Made by a program: the position numbers and the translations under genes. Under the pieces are notes generated by a model. It did no database searches, was not told where the DNA came from, and saw only the letters and a list, made by a program, of their open reading frames with translations. A DNA stretch of 36,963 bases from Lachnospiraceae bacterium (GTDB lineage Bacteria; Bacillota; Clostridia; Lachnospirales; Lachnospiraceae), in NCBI GenBank assembly GCA_017484135.1, contig JAFUTQ010000038.1, forward strand, positions 1 through 36,963. Direction: 5' to 3'. Each line of letters starts with the position of its first letter. The stretch's first letter is position 1. Positions 1 through 8,707 of this stretch are shown piece by piece.

Positions 1-583
1 CATCCATCAAAAAGGGTGATTTCGAGGGTGTAAGGTGGCAATATCAGACACCTTTCTGGTGAATTGCTACCATATATTTTTAAAAAATAGTCGGAAAACA
101 GATTATCGATGATATCGGTTAATTAATCAGCGTTTCCTTAAAACATAAATGAAAAAAGTGTCACAAATTTGTATTTCCTGAGTTGTTCTTTATGAAGGGA
201 CTTGCTGATTCGTGAAAAACTGTACAAGAAATTGATAATCACGCAGAAATAACAAATCCGAAGAAAATGTACAGATGTTTGGTCATAGTAACATTTAAGA
301 AGGATGACTGTCTGGGAGGCATCATTTTTCACTATTCCGAAGTTCGAAAAAAGCAGAGTCGGAAAATTCAACAGCAAAGCAAACAATAGAACAGACTGCT
401 TTGCAACAGGAAACAGAGAAGGAAAAGTATGGAGACGGAATTAGAAGCGATCCTTCCTATGCTGGAACCACAGATAAGCGAGATTGATTGTAAAGTCAAG
501 ACTCAAGTTTACTCTCCCCCCAGGAATGATTACCGGTATTAACTACAGAAAATTCTGCTATTGGAGGATAGAAAGGAAAGAAT
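1..583. other. Gene-poor leader with degraded sequence
   Basis: No convincing complete gene is visible here. Positions 34-71 form an imperfect inverted repeat (GGTGGCAAT paired with ATTGCTACC). An open frame without a start codon runs from about 308 to 487 and encodes a Lys/Glu/Gln-rich stretch, which could be the tail of a decayed gene. A 37-codon frame with an ATG lies at 429-542 and is listed separately. The sequence is AT-rich compared with the core genes further right, which fits accessory DNA. The promoter of the gene at 584 should lie here, but I see no consensus -35/-10 pair that I would defend. Confidence 0.5.
429..542 (+). pseudogene. Short ORF, possible truncated gene start
   Basis: This is a 37-codon frame starting METELEAILP and ending NDYRY before a TAA. 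A purine-rich stretch (AAGGAAAAG) sits just upstream and could serve as a ribosome-binding site. The sequence reads like the N-terminus of a longer soluble protein cut short by the stop at 540-542, with the next gene starting 41 bases later. I do not recognise the family. It could be a genuine small protein, an upstream leader peptide for the 584 operon, or a remnant. Confidence 0.25.
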
Positions 584-1324
584 ATGATTAGGGAATATTT
601 AAGTTCTTTGGAAAAAAATTACGGTTACATAGGAAACTGGCAGCCGGATTGTCCTATTCAGGTAGGAAACTGGGCAGACGTAGAACTTGGTTTTCTGCCG
701 TGGTTGAAAGATTGTTTGGGCATAAGCAATAAGCATTTGGAAATTAATAAAAATCTTCATAGTGTCATGTCGGGAAAGCTTGAGAATATCGAAGTGAAAA
801 AAGAAAAACGAACCGCTCTTACGCTGTCACATAATGTTTCGATCAGCATGTCTGAATCATGTGGGACTGTCAGCATAAAGGCAAAAAAAGCGGGCGGTTT
901 TTTTGCAGTCTTTCAGGATGTACATGAAATAAACGCAGAGCCCGTATCCTTTCGAGACAATCTGGAGAAGCTGCATAAAACGTCCGTTGCAGTTGTATCG
1001 GGGGTTACCTATGTGAAAAAGGGAACGCTTGTGATATTTAATCAAGAAACCGCCTCCATCCAATTGGCAGGAAGCTCATCTTCGCTGGCGGCGCTGCTGG
1101 ACAATAAAATCGGGATCAATATGGATTTTGACATTTCCTATGAGTGTGCAGGGTTGGCAATGTATCAGGCGGAGTCAGGAAAACCGCTTGTTCCTTTTTT
1201 GAAGCTTTATATTGCGGAACAGGATAAACAGAACGGATTTCGGGGACAGGCAGCACGCCGGGGGAGAAATTATGATATTATGCCCTTTTCCTATCAGGAT
1301 TTCTTTGAAGCCTATCACGGTTAG
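584..1324 (+). CDS. Unknown 246-aa protein, gasdermin-like candidate effector
   Basis: I do not recognise this family with certainty. The protein has no signal peptide and no obvious membrane helix. The order of elements resembles bacterial gasdermins: a short N-terminal helix and GY motif, a PIQVGNWADVELGFLPWL segment (about residues 24-41), alternating polar/hydrophobic strands, a Ser-rich strand region with SSSSL near residue 166, and a GKPLVPFLKLYIAE strand near residues 198-211. An Arg-rich linker and a 20-residue tail follow, as in a cleavable inhibitory C-terminus. The length fits the roughly 250-270 aa typical of bacterial gasdermins, and the next gene is a peptidase, which is the usual gasdermin arrangement. 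The N-terminal cysteine reported as lipidated in some bacterial gasdermins is absent. The ATG at 584 is preceded by AGGAAAG. The function is inference only; another toxin or a structural partner of the peptidase is possible. Confidence 0.45.
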   Translation: MIREYLSSLEKNYGYIGNWQPDCPIQVGNWADVELGFLPWLKDCLGISNKHLEINKNLHSVMSGKLENIEVKKEKRTALTLSHNVSISMSESCGTVSIKAKKAGGFFAVFQDVHEINAEPVSFRDNLEKLHKTSVAVVSGVTYVKKGTLVIFNQETASIQLAGSSSSLAALLDNKIGINMDFDISYECAGLAMYQAESGKPLVPFLKLYIAEQDKQNGFRGQAARRGRNYDIMPFSYQDFFEAYHG

Positions 1325-1348
1325 GACACAAAAAAGCAGGGACAAAAT

Positions 1349-3529
1349 ATGGCATTTGATTACAGTGACGAAGGAAATTACAGAACATTAAATAAGATAA
1401 GGAATATGGATCCTTACTTAGGGTTGGCTGTTTTTTATTTAAGTCAGTTTTCGGAAAGAGTTATTTTGCCGGATGCAGAAGATATGCTGGAAATAAAGGG
1501 GCGAATCATTCAACCGCGTATTGTATTCCTTGATGATTCTTATCCAATTGTACAGTGCAGGAAACGAATCTTTTCAAGACAAAACAGAATAGAGATTTCT
1601 TATGGTATTTTTGTTATGCTCGGCATGATGGGAGAGTTTGAGAAAACAATCAACACTATGATAGATGACGAGACAAAAAACAATATGATATCTTTTCAGG
1701 ATTTGAGGGAGATGAATATCGATCCTTTAGTACGCTGTGTAAAGGATGCGTTAAATTATCTGAAGCTGTCATATTATGCGATGCCTGATACGGCGCCGGA
1801 GTTGCCCAAAATGACATTGACCTCCTATATTCTTAATGATGCCCTGCAGTTTATTGTAGGGCACGAAATCTCTCATTATGTTGAAATGTATTACAAGTAT
1901 GACAGTCGTGTTGAGCAGCAGCTAGATGTGTTGAATCAATGTATGGTTTTTCTTAGCGCAGTAAAAGGAACGCCGGCAAAATTTTTTGTGGATAAATTTT
2001 TTTCGTATCTGGATACACATCCGGGTGAACAGCTTTACGCTATTTGGAGTGAAGAGGTTCTGGCAGATTATGAAGGTTTTCATTATTTGTGTCCCCATGC
2101 ACCCAGGGGGCGTATTGGCTCACATAAGATTATGGCGGTTAGTCTGGCATTTTTGGTGTTGAAGCTTATGGAATATTTTGAATCAACGCTTCCGAATCCG
2201 CCCCAGGAGTTTGCGGTTCCCGTTAGATGGAGAGAGTTTTTTTTACAATTTATATTGTATCAAAATTATTATTCGGATTATGACTCTTTTGAGGAATTTA
2301 TTGATAATGAATGGGGGCTGAATAGAGCAATCTGTTATTTGTACGAACGCGTCATTATTACGATTAAAGCGGAAACCCCTCCTGACATGGAAGAGGAAGA
2401 GAATATCATGGAAACGGATTCAGAAATTGACAGAGAGTTATCCTGCTGTGACGAATTGATTGAAAAACTACAATCCGTTCAAGCTTCAGAGGCGGAAAAC
2501 ATTTTTCAAGAAATTAAGGAAAGATATGAAAAGCATGGATCAAACAAACAGTTTAAGAGTGCGTTTCCTTTTGATAAGCTGACAAAGATTCTGGATCAGT
2601 TTGGGCACGAGTGTTATGAGCAGACAGAATATGATAAGTCCTATGTGTGGTTTTACCGGGCAACTACGTATTTTGAGGGATCGAAGGACGCACTGACGTT
2701 GCCTGCGGCGGACAGCTATTATTGGCTTGGAAATGCTTGCTATCAAAAGGGACAGTACAGGGAGGCAACATGGTGGTATCGTTGTGCGATAGATATACGA
2801 CAGGAGATACTTGGGTTTTCCTTTGAAGAGAACCTGGAGATATATTTGCATTCTGCCAGAGCGTATATGGAAGCAGAGAATGGGGCTGAGGCAATGGAAA
2901 CGTTTCAAAAAATATGTGAATGTACGAAGGATGATGATATGAAAGCGGAAGCCTATCGCAGTATGGGAATTATATGTGACAGGCAAGGGGATAATCAGAG
3001 GGCTTTGGAGTTCTTTTTTCAAGCATTGGATATTAAGGATAGCAAGTATGGGATGGGGAATCTTGATTCTGCGACACTGTATAACAGCATAGGAATCATA
3101 TACAGCAATCAAGAGAAATTTACTGAGGCTGAAAAGTATCTGATGCTTGCTTTGCAGATAAAGCGTGATTGTATGGATGAGAAGGCTTTGTCTCTTATGA
3201 ATACCATGTACAGCTTGGGAATGCTGGAGGCAAGGAGAGGCTGCTGGCAGAAAGCGCTGGATTGGTATCAGATTGTACTGGATGTTCGAATGGAGGTCCT
3301 GGGGGAGAGACACCCACGGGTTGCAGATACGCTTCAGGCGATAGGTGGAGCATACTATGTAAAAAAAGACTATGGAGAGGCTCTGGCATACTATCAACAG
3401 GCATTCGTAATTTATAAAAATATATATGGAAAAAAGCATGAGCAGACGCTAAAAACAGAGCAAAATATAGCAATACTGAAAAAGATGCTTTCTTTAAAAT
3501 ATGATGACAAAAATGGTAATCTGTGTTGA
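1349..3529 (+). CDS. HEXXH metallopeptidase with C-terminal TPR array
   Basis: The N-terminal half carries a zinc-binding motif, GHEISH (HEXXH at residues 172-176). A second motif follows at about 234-240, SEEVLAD, which matches the E-x-x-A-D third-ligand helix of gluzincin-type peptidases. A hydrophobic stretch near 262-275 is more likely part of the fold than a membrane segment. From about residue 430 to 720 there are several tetratricopeptide repeats of the kinesin-light-chain type, with YYWLGNACY, LYNSIGIIY and LQAIGGAYY cores. The protein is therefore probably a soluble protease with a protein-sensing solenoid. It begins 24 bases after the 584 gene and is almost certainly co-transcribed with it. 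The pairing suggests that it processes or activates the upstream protein in response to something the repeats bind. The substrate and the trigger are unknown. Confidence 0.7.
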   Translation: MAFDYSDEGNYRTLNKIRNMDPYLGLAVFYLSQFSERVILPDAEDMLEIKGRIIQPRIVFLDDSYPIVQCRKRIFSRQNRIEISYGIFVMLGMMGEFEKTINTMIDDETKNNMISFQDLREMNIDPLVRCVKDALNYLKLSYYAMPDTAPELPKMTLTSYILNDALQFIVGHEISHYVEMYYKYDSRVEQQLDVLNQCMVFLSAVKGTPAKFFVDKFFSYLDTHPGEQLYAIWSEEVLADYEGFHYLCPHAPRGRIGSHKIMAVSLAFLVLKLMEYFESTLPNPPQEFAVPVRWREFFLQFILYQNYYSDYDSFEEFIDNEWGLNRAICYLYERVIITIKAETPPDMEEEENIMETDSEIDRELSCCDELIEKLQSVQASEAENIFQEIKERYEKHGSNKQFKSAFPFDKLTKILDQFGHECYEQTEYDKSYVWFYRATTYFEGSKDALTLPAADSYYWLGNACYQKGQYREATWWYRCAIDIRQEILGFSFEENLEIYLHSARAYMEAENGAEAMETFQKICECTKDDDMKAEAYRSMGIICDRQGDNQRALEFFFQALDIKDSKYGMGNLDSATLYNSIGIIYSNQEKFTEAEKYLMLALQIKRDCMDEKALSLMNTMYSLGMLEARRGCWQKALDWYQIVLDVRMEVLGERHPRVADTLQAIGGAYYVKKDYGEALAYYQQAFVIYKNIYGKKHEQTLKTEQNIAILKKMLSLKYDDKNGNLC

Positions 3530-3530
3530 T

Positions 3531-4901
3531 TTAGAAGCTTCTGAAATCTGCAATGCACTCGTCGATACTCGGATATAGCGCATAGTTTGCGCAGCCGATT
3601 CGCTTCATTACGGACTCGATCTGTCGCTGATCACTATCGCTGAAATATGAAATATGCCACTTGGCATCGGCGGTTCTTTTTTCATGCCCGCCATCGATAT
3701 AATCTGCGAGCTGAAGCACCGATGCACACTGTGCGCTTTCCGAAATCTCCGATATCCCCTTAATGGTGATTAATTCCTCCAACACTTCCTTTGTTCGTTT
3801 GGCCTGCTCAAGAATAAAACGCTGATGTACCGCTTCTTTGGCTTTTTTTTCTGTTTCTCCCGTATATGGGTTCTCTGTTCCAAGAATAGCTTTTTCAAGC
3901 ATTTCATGCTTCGGAAATGAAATGTCCGCCATGCCCAATTCCCGTTCCCGATGGTGCTGCGCATATAACAGGTTTAATCGGATCATGTCAAACAAACTGT
4001 GCTCCGTCATGTGATCAAGCCCCATATGGTGCGCCTGCCATAATGCGGACAGTTCGTTATAATTACAACCGGTTTTTGTCACTCTGCTGAGAAAATCAAA
4101 GTATTCAAAATCCGGTTCTCCAAATGAATGACCAAGAACATAGATATTTTCAATATCCTCGATGTGCACGCCGTCAAGGGTCATAAACTCGCACAAATCA
4201 TCAATATTATCCTGCACATGCTTATCTGTATCATATAAGGCAGATTCAATCAGATATAGTCCTCTAAGTCGTTTGCTTTTCCCTCCTCCGACGCGGCGAA
4301 TGAACCTCTGTTCCATCAGCTCCGGGAAAGCCATTTCAGGATGTGTTGCATGTCCGAAAATAAGCGTCTCCGGATCGCTTGCCTCTCCGTGTATATGATA
4401 GTCCACGGTTTGATCTACACCAAACCGCTTCTCCAAGGTATCTGTATAATTGAAATTGATAAAATAGCAGGTCTCATCAAATTTGAATCCCGAATCCAAA
4501 GTGTCTATTTTGATGGATGTAACCCAGTCGCTGAAGGCTTTTTGTAAGATGATGCTTGCCTGTTCAACGGTCTCCTGCAGCTGATACACCCCTTGATCCG
4601 TTTTTCCAAAGTACAGATTCAAATTTTGATCATCAATCAATGCCATGGATGTTTCAAACGACCAGAAGAACTCATCTTTCAAAGAAGAAGGATGAAATGC
4701 ATCTCCGTATACCAATTCCACAGGAGTAATCGTCTTGGAATCTTTTGAACCATAGGTTTGAAATCCGAGATCGCGTACGATCTCATCAATATGCTTGTAA
4801 TAATATTTCCGAAATTCCTCATATGAGGTCGGTAAATTTTGCCATCGATCAAATCCGTTTCCAATGATCACGAAATTCCGAAACTTACTTTTTTTCGGCA
4901 T
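3531..4901 (-). CDS. AbiH-family abortive infection protein
   Basis: This is a 456-aa member of the AbiH family of phage abortive-infection proteins. The family signature is clear: an N-terminal VIIGNGFDRW (GNGFD at residues 14-18) followed by PTSYEEF (24-30), then FNYTDTLE (150-157), HIHGE (169-173) and GHSFGEPD (257-264) before a helical C-terminal part. I chose the start at 4901 because AGAGGTGG sits five bases upstream; an in-frame ATG at 4928 has a poorer site. A promoter on the same strand lies at 4994-5022. AbiH was described in Lactococcus as stopping phage propagation; its biochemical activity is not settled. The gene converges on the 1349 peptidase gene with one base between the stop codons, so no independent terminator fits between them. 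Confidence 0.88.
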   Translation of the reverse strand: MPKKSKFRNFVIIGNGFDRWQNLPTSYEEFRKYYYKHIDEIVRDLGFQTYGSKDSKTITPVELVYGDAFHPSSLKDEFFWSFETSMALIDDQNLNLYFGKTDQGVYQLQETVEQASIILQKAFSDWVTSIKIDTLDSGFKFDETCYFINFNYTDTLEKRFGVDQTVDYHIHGEASDPETLIFGHATHPEMAFPELMEQRFIRRVGGGKSKRLRGLYLIESALYDTDKHVQDNIDDLCEFMTLDGVHIEDIENIYVLGHSFGEPDFEYFDFLSRVTKTGCNYNELSALWQAHHMGLDHMTEHSLFDMIRLNLLYAQHHRERELGMADISFPKHEMLEKAILGTENPYTGETEKKAKEAVHQRFILEQAKRTKEVLEELITIKGISEISESAQCASVLQLADYIDGGHEKRTADAKWHISYFSDSDQRQIESVMKRIGCANYALYPSIDECIADFRSF

Positions 4902-4993
4902 ATATCCACCTCTCTGTCTCTTCTGCATTGTTTATTTTGTCCTTTAAAAATCATGATACGCTCAATCATTCCGGAAATAATACTGTCATGAGC

Positions 4994-5022
4994 ATGATAA
5001 AACAAAGAATACTGTTTTTCAA
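4994..5022 (-). promoter_or_regulatory. Sigma-A type promoter for abiH
   Basis: On the minus strand TTGAAA (5017-5022) is followed after exactly 17 bases by TATCAT (4994-4999). It lies about 95 bases upstream of the AbiH start codon. The region is AT-rich and contains several TCATGA-like repeats that could hold an operator. Confidence 0.5.
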
Positions 5023-5082
5023 TGATAATTTGTTAAGAATCAAAAAATATTGCTCGACTTGAAGCAATAATACCGAAGCAGA

Positions 5083-5113
5083 GCACCCTCACAGCCCCAA
5101 GCTGTCGGGGTGC
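5083..5113 (-). terminator. Hairpin downstream of the integrase remnant
   Basis: GCACCCTcACAGC pairs with GCTGTcGGGGTGC around a CCCAA loop, giving a long GC-rich stem directly after the integrase stop codon. A strong U-run is missing on both strands, so it may be a weak terminator or a structural 3' end rather than a classical intrinsic terminator. Confidence 0.45.
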
Positions 5114-5122
5114 CCTCTTAAA

Positions 5123-5798
5123 TCAGATATGAAAATGATTCCTCGGATGCTTTGTGGCAAGAATGTTTCTTTGGTTTTCTACTGCTACATGGGTATATAT
5201 TTCAGTAATATGGATGGAACTATGTCCCAGCATTTCCTGAATGTATCGTATGTCAACATCGGCCTCTAAAAGGCTTGTTGCAAAGGTGTGACGGAACATA
5301 TGCGGTGTAATGTGCAGTTCAATGGAAGCAAGAGAGGTGTATTTATTTATCATCCTTCGAACTGCCTGATCAGTCAAAGCCCTGCCGGATTGATTTGCAA
5401 AAAAGTGATTGCAGGAGAGAATTTGGTGCTCAAACGCAGCTTGATATTTTTTTAAAATATCAAGGACGGCTTCATTGCCGATTTGAATACGGCGTTCCTT
5501 ATCCCCTTTGCCATAGATCAGAATGGTTCCGTCATATAAATTCACATCCTTGCAGGTAAGTGCGCACAGCTCGGAAATCCTCATGCCGGTGGCAAATAAA
5601 AGCTCTGCGACAGCGGCATCTCTTAAAGCATTCCGTTTCTGATAATTGGTTTTTGCATGTTTCTGTTGGTTGTAAATTTCGGACAGAAATATCTCAACCG
5701 TATGTAAGGGTATGGTTTTTGGCAATATATTCCTCCAAAGCTTGAGAGGTGATTTCGGTTACCTCTTTCGGAAGAATTTGCTCGCTGAATTGCTCCAA
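5123..5798 (-). pseudogene. Tyrosine recombinase with internal deletion
   Basis: The long frame (5123-5725) encodes an intact XerC/D-type catalytic domain. Counting from the TTG at 5725, the residues are Arg49 in GMRISEL, Lys73 in YGKGDK, His142 and Arg145 in HMFRHTF, His168 in LGHSS and Tyr177 in YTHV. The N-terminal core-binding (SAM-like) domain is absent. Directly upstream in another frame (5694-5798) lies LEQFSEQILPKEV followed by ALEEYIA, which reads as the first 25 or so residues of the same kind of integrase. The two frames meet near 5725, as expected if roughly 60-80 codons were deleted with a frame change. AAAGGAG precedes the remnant start, immediately after the serine-recombinase stop. 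The catalytic part might still be made from the TTG, but it would lack DNA-clamping ability. Confidence 0.75.
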
Positions 5799-5808
5799 AT
5801 CTCCTTTG

Positions 5809-6413
<605 letters not shown>

Positions 6414-6434
6414 ATGAGTTCCTCCGATTTCTGT

Positions 6435-6508
6435 ATTTTGGCAAAAAAAAGAAACAGAGCGATAGATAAGCAGTTCCGTTCTGTTTTCTCTTTTAAGCTT
6501 GCCAAAAT
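6435..6508. repeat. Inverted repeat upstream of the resolvase
   Basis: ATTTTGGCAA (6435-6444) and TTGCCAAAAT (6499-6508) are perfect 10-base inverted arms separated by 54 bases, just upstream of the serine-recombinase start. Resolvases of this type often act at, or are repressed from, paired sites in their own upstream region, so this is a candidate recombination or operator site. Function is inferred from position only. Confidence 0.35.
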
Positions 6509-6566
6509 GTTCTTCGGAATATATTTCGCAATACATTAGATGAGTTGCGTTTCACGATGGGAACCT

Positions 6567-7001
6567 TTACAGGTATGCCCGCATGTCCTTGCCCAGCTTT
6601 TCTTCGATTTGTGCCAGGCGACCGCACAGAGCCTTGGACAGTTCGTCTGCCTTTGGATATTGATTGAGAAACCGGTGCAGGGATTTGATGCCCATATTGC
6701 AGCCATCGGTGATCAGATCTGCTACCGTAGAATCGCTGTTGTCCAAAGACATTTTCACATTCGTCTTTATCCACGACATGCTCTTGGCGATTGCACCCGG
6801 CTCTTTTTCATCGCTGTGATGCTTGTCCAGCGCTTCTTCTATTTCATTGCCGAGCTTCTCATGATGCTCCCGGCTTTCCACCAGAATTTCTTTAAGCTTT
6901 GCATCACAAACCTTTTCCATGACCTCATCAATGGATTCCACCGCCATGGCGGAACCGGCTGCACATTCCCGTAATAAATTTACTGTATCGTTTTGTTCCA
7001 T
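6567..7001 (-). CDS. DUF2383-like helical bundle protein
   Basis: This 144-aa soluble protein is predicted to be almost entirely helical, with no signal peptide. The pattern of His, Glu and Asp in long amphipathic helices (VESREHHEKLGNEIEE near residues 40-55, and DGCNMGIKSLHRFLNQY near 100-116) resembles the ferritin-like DUF2383 group found in many Clostridia. I base this on sequence style and have not confirmed it by search. The start at 7001 has a good AGGAGG site. It sits between the recombinase remnants and tspO and is transcribed away from tspO, so it may mark the return to core chromosome. No specific function can be assigned. Confidence 0.65.
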   Translation of the reverse strand: MEQNDTVNLLRECAAGSAMAVESIDEVMEKVCDAKLKEILVESREHHEKLGNEIEEALDKHHSDEKEPGAIAKSMSWIKTNVKMSLDNSDSTVADLITDGCNMGIKSLHRFLNQYPKADELSKALCGRLAQIEEKLGKDMRAYL

Positions 7002-7150
7002 ACAGACCTCCTACTATTTTTTTGTTATACGTAGTATGCCCGGCAGAAAAAATTTTATGTCTGATGGGAATGGTTTGGAATTTTTGAGGTTCTGAGCGGC
7101 GAAATTCAATCATAGGTATAGAAAAGAGCTTTTAGTTTGGTGAGAAAACT

Positions 7151-7633
7151 ATGAAACAGGACGAAAAGAGCACACTTTTATTATGCCTTGTAATACCAGT
7201 GGCGGTGGGGTCTGTTGCAGGAGCCTTAACCAGTCAGAGTATGAGAATTTTTTCCCGGTTGAATCAGCCGTCGTTTTCACCGCCGGGATGGCTGTTTCCG
7301 GTGGTGTGGACCATACTGTATCTGTTGATGGGGCTTGCATCCTATCTGGTACTGACCTCGGATGCATCCAAACAGGATATCCGGCGTGCCATGCTTTTGT
7401 ACGCAGCCCAGCTGGTGGTCAATTTCTTCTGGTCACTCATTTTTTTCAATCTGGGGAACTATTTGTTTGCATTTGTATGGCTGCTGTTGCTGTGGGTTCT
7501 TGTCCTGCTTACGACCTGGCAGTTTTCGAAATGCTCAAAGACAGCAGCATATCTGATGATTCCTTATATTCTATGGATCACTTTTGCGGCATTTCTGAAT
7601 TATATGATTTATATATTGAATGAAACGGCGTGA
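7151..7633 (+). CDS. tspO: TspO/MBR family membrane protein
   Basis: This 160-aa protein has five hydrophobic segments, the size and topology of TspO (tryptophan-rich sensory protein). Family motifs are visible: LNQPSFSPPGWLFPVVWTIL near residues 36-55, YLLMGLASYLV, and LVVNFFWSLIFFNLGNYLFA near 92-111. TspO proteins bind porphyrins and related ligands, and their bacterial role is thought to involve tetrapyrrole or stress responses. The ribosome-binding site is weak (GGTGAG). The gene is divergent from the 7001 gene and stands alone, with degV following after a promoter-containing gap. Confidence 0.92.
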   Translation: MKQDEKSTLLLCLVIPVAVGSVAGALTSQSMRIFSRLNQPSFSPPGWLFPVVWTILYLLMGLASYLVLTSDASKQDIRRAMLLYAAQLVVNFFWSLIFFNLGNYLFAFVWLLLLWVLVLLTTWQFSKCSKTAAYLMIPYILWITFAAFLNYMIYILNETA

Positions 7634-7756
7634 ATCGTTTGACGCTGTCCGCTCTTGCAATATATTGTATAATGATTTACTATAGAGGTATTGTAAACTG
7701 CAAAAGGCTTGCAGTGCAATTGATTTGAAAAACAAATGAGATAAAGGAGAAAAGAC

Positions 7757-8608
7757 ATGGTAAGAATAATATCAGACAGTACCTGTGATTTGTCGCCGGA
7801 ACTGGTGGAACGTTATCATGTAACCATACTGCCGCTTCATATTTTGCTTGGTGAGGAAGAGCATGAGGATGGAGTGGATATCACACAGGGCGAGATCTTT
7901 GCATGGGCGGACGAACACAAGACAACCCCGAAGACCTCTGCACCTTCACAGGAGCGTGCGATGGAGCTCATGCGTCCTTTTGTGGAGGCAGGAGATGAAC
8001 TGGTGTGTTTTTCCATTGCTTCCGGAATGTCCACATCAGGCAATGTAATGCGCCTTGCAGCAGAAGAGTTAAATGCTTCTGACCGGATTACGGTCATTGA
8101 TTCTGCCAATTTGTCCACCGGGATCGGATTGCTTGTTGTAGAGGCCGCGATTATGGCGGGGGAGGGTAAATCTGCAAAAGAGATCACTGACCGTATGGAG
8201 GAGCTGAAACCGTTGGTGCGGGCAAGCTTTGTCGTAGATACATTGGTGTATCTGCATCGCGGCGGAAGGTGCAGCGGACTCGCAGCCTTAGCCGGAGGTG
8301 CATTAAAGCTCCATCCGATGATTCAGGTAAAAGATGGGGTCATGCATCCGGAGAAAAAGTATCGCGGAAAGATGATCAATGTCGTTACCGCATATGCGAA
8401 GGATCTGGAGGAGGCGATGAAGAATGCTCGTCCGCAGAGAGTCTTTATCACGCATACCTGTACGGATGATCAAACCGTTGAGGCAGTGAGGGAGTATCTG
8501 GAAGGTCTTGGGATTTTTGATGAGGTGCTGGAAACACGGGCAGGAGGAGTGGTGTCCAGCCACTGCGGTCCCGGTACGCTCGGGGTTTTGTTTATTGCGA
8601 GGGAGTGA
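7757..8608 (+). CDS. DegV family fatty-acid-binding protein
   Basis: This 283-aa protein matches the full length of the DegV family. The N-terminus MVRIISDSTCDLSPEL is the typical opening strand and loop; ILPLHILLGEE, TSAPSQE (about residues 56-62) and the RGGRCSG segment (about 170-176) are hallmark lipid-site regions. DegV/FakB-type proteins bind fatty acids and can present them to the fatty-acid kinase FakA; no fakA is visible here. The start has a good AAAGGAG site. A possible promoter (TTGACG at 7639 with TATATT or TATAAT near 7661-7673) lies upstream, but its spacing is not ideal. The gene appears monocistronic. Confidence 0.93.
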   Translation: MVRIISDSTCDLSPELVERYHVTILPLHILLGEEEHEDGVDITQGEIFAWADEHKTTPKTSAPSQERAMELMRPFVEAGDELVCFSIASGMSTSGNVMRLAAEELNASDRITVIDSANLSTGIGLLVVEAAIMAGEGKSAKEITDRMEELKPLVRASFVVDTLVYLHRGGRCSGLAALAGGALKLHPMIQVKDGVMHPEKKYRGKMINVVTAYAKDLEEAMKNARPQRVFITHTCTDDQTVEAVREYLEGLGIFDEVLETRAGGVVSSHCGPGTLGVLFIARE

Positions 8609-8707
8609 AATCCTGTGCGGCTTTTGCCTGGGGAACCGTCAACTTGTTGTGCACAAAATGCCGGAATTGACATATATTAGTTAGGAATAGCAATATGGAG
8701 GTCGCAC

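Noticed and set aside
2540-3439. A 299-codon open frame on the minus strand inside the TPR peptidase gene
   Set aside because: It lies wholly opposite a TPR-coding region with clear protein repeats, has no ribosome-binding site and reads as low-complexity hydrophobic shadow sequence.
8667-8696. TTGACA with CAATAT as a promoter for the LysM gene
   Set aside because: The -10 is poor and transcription would start only a few bases before the start codon, leaving no room for the GGAGGT ribosome-binding site.
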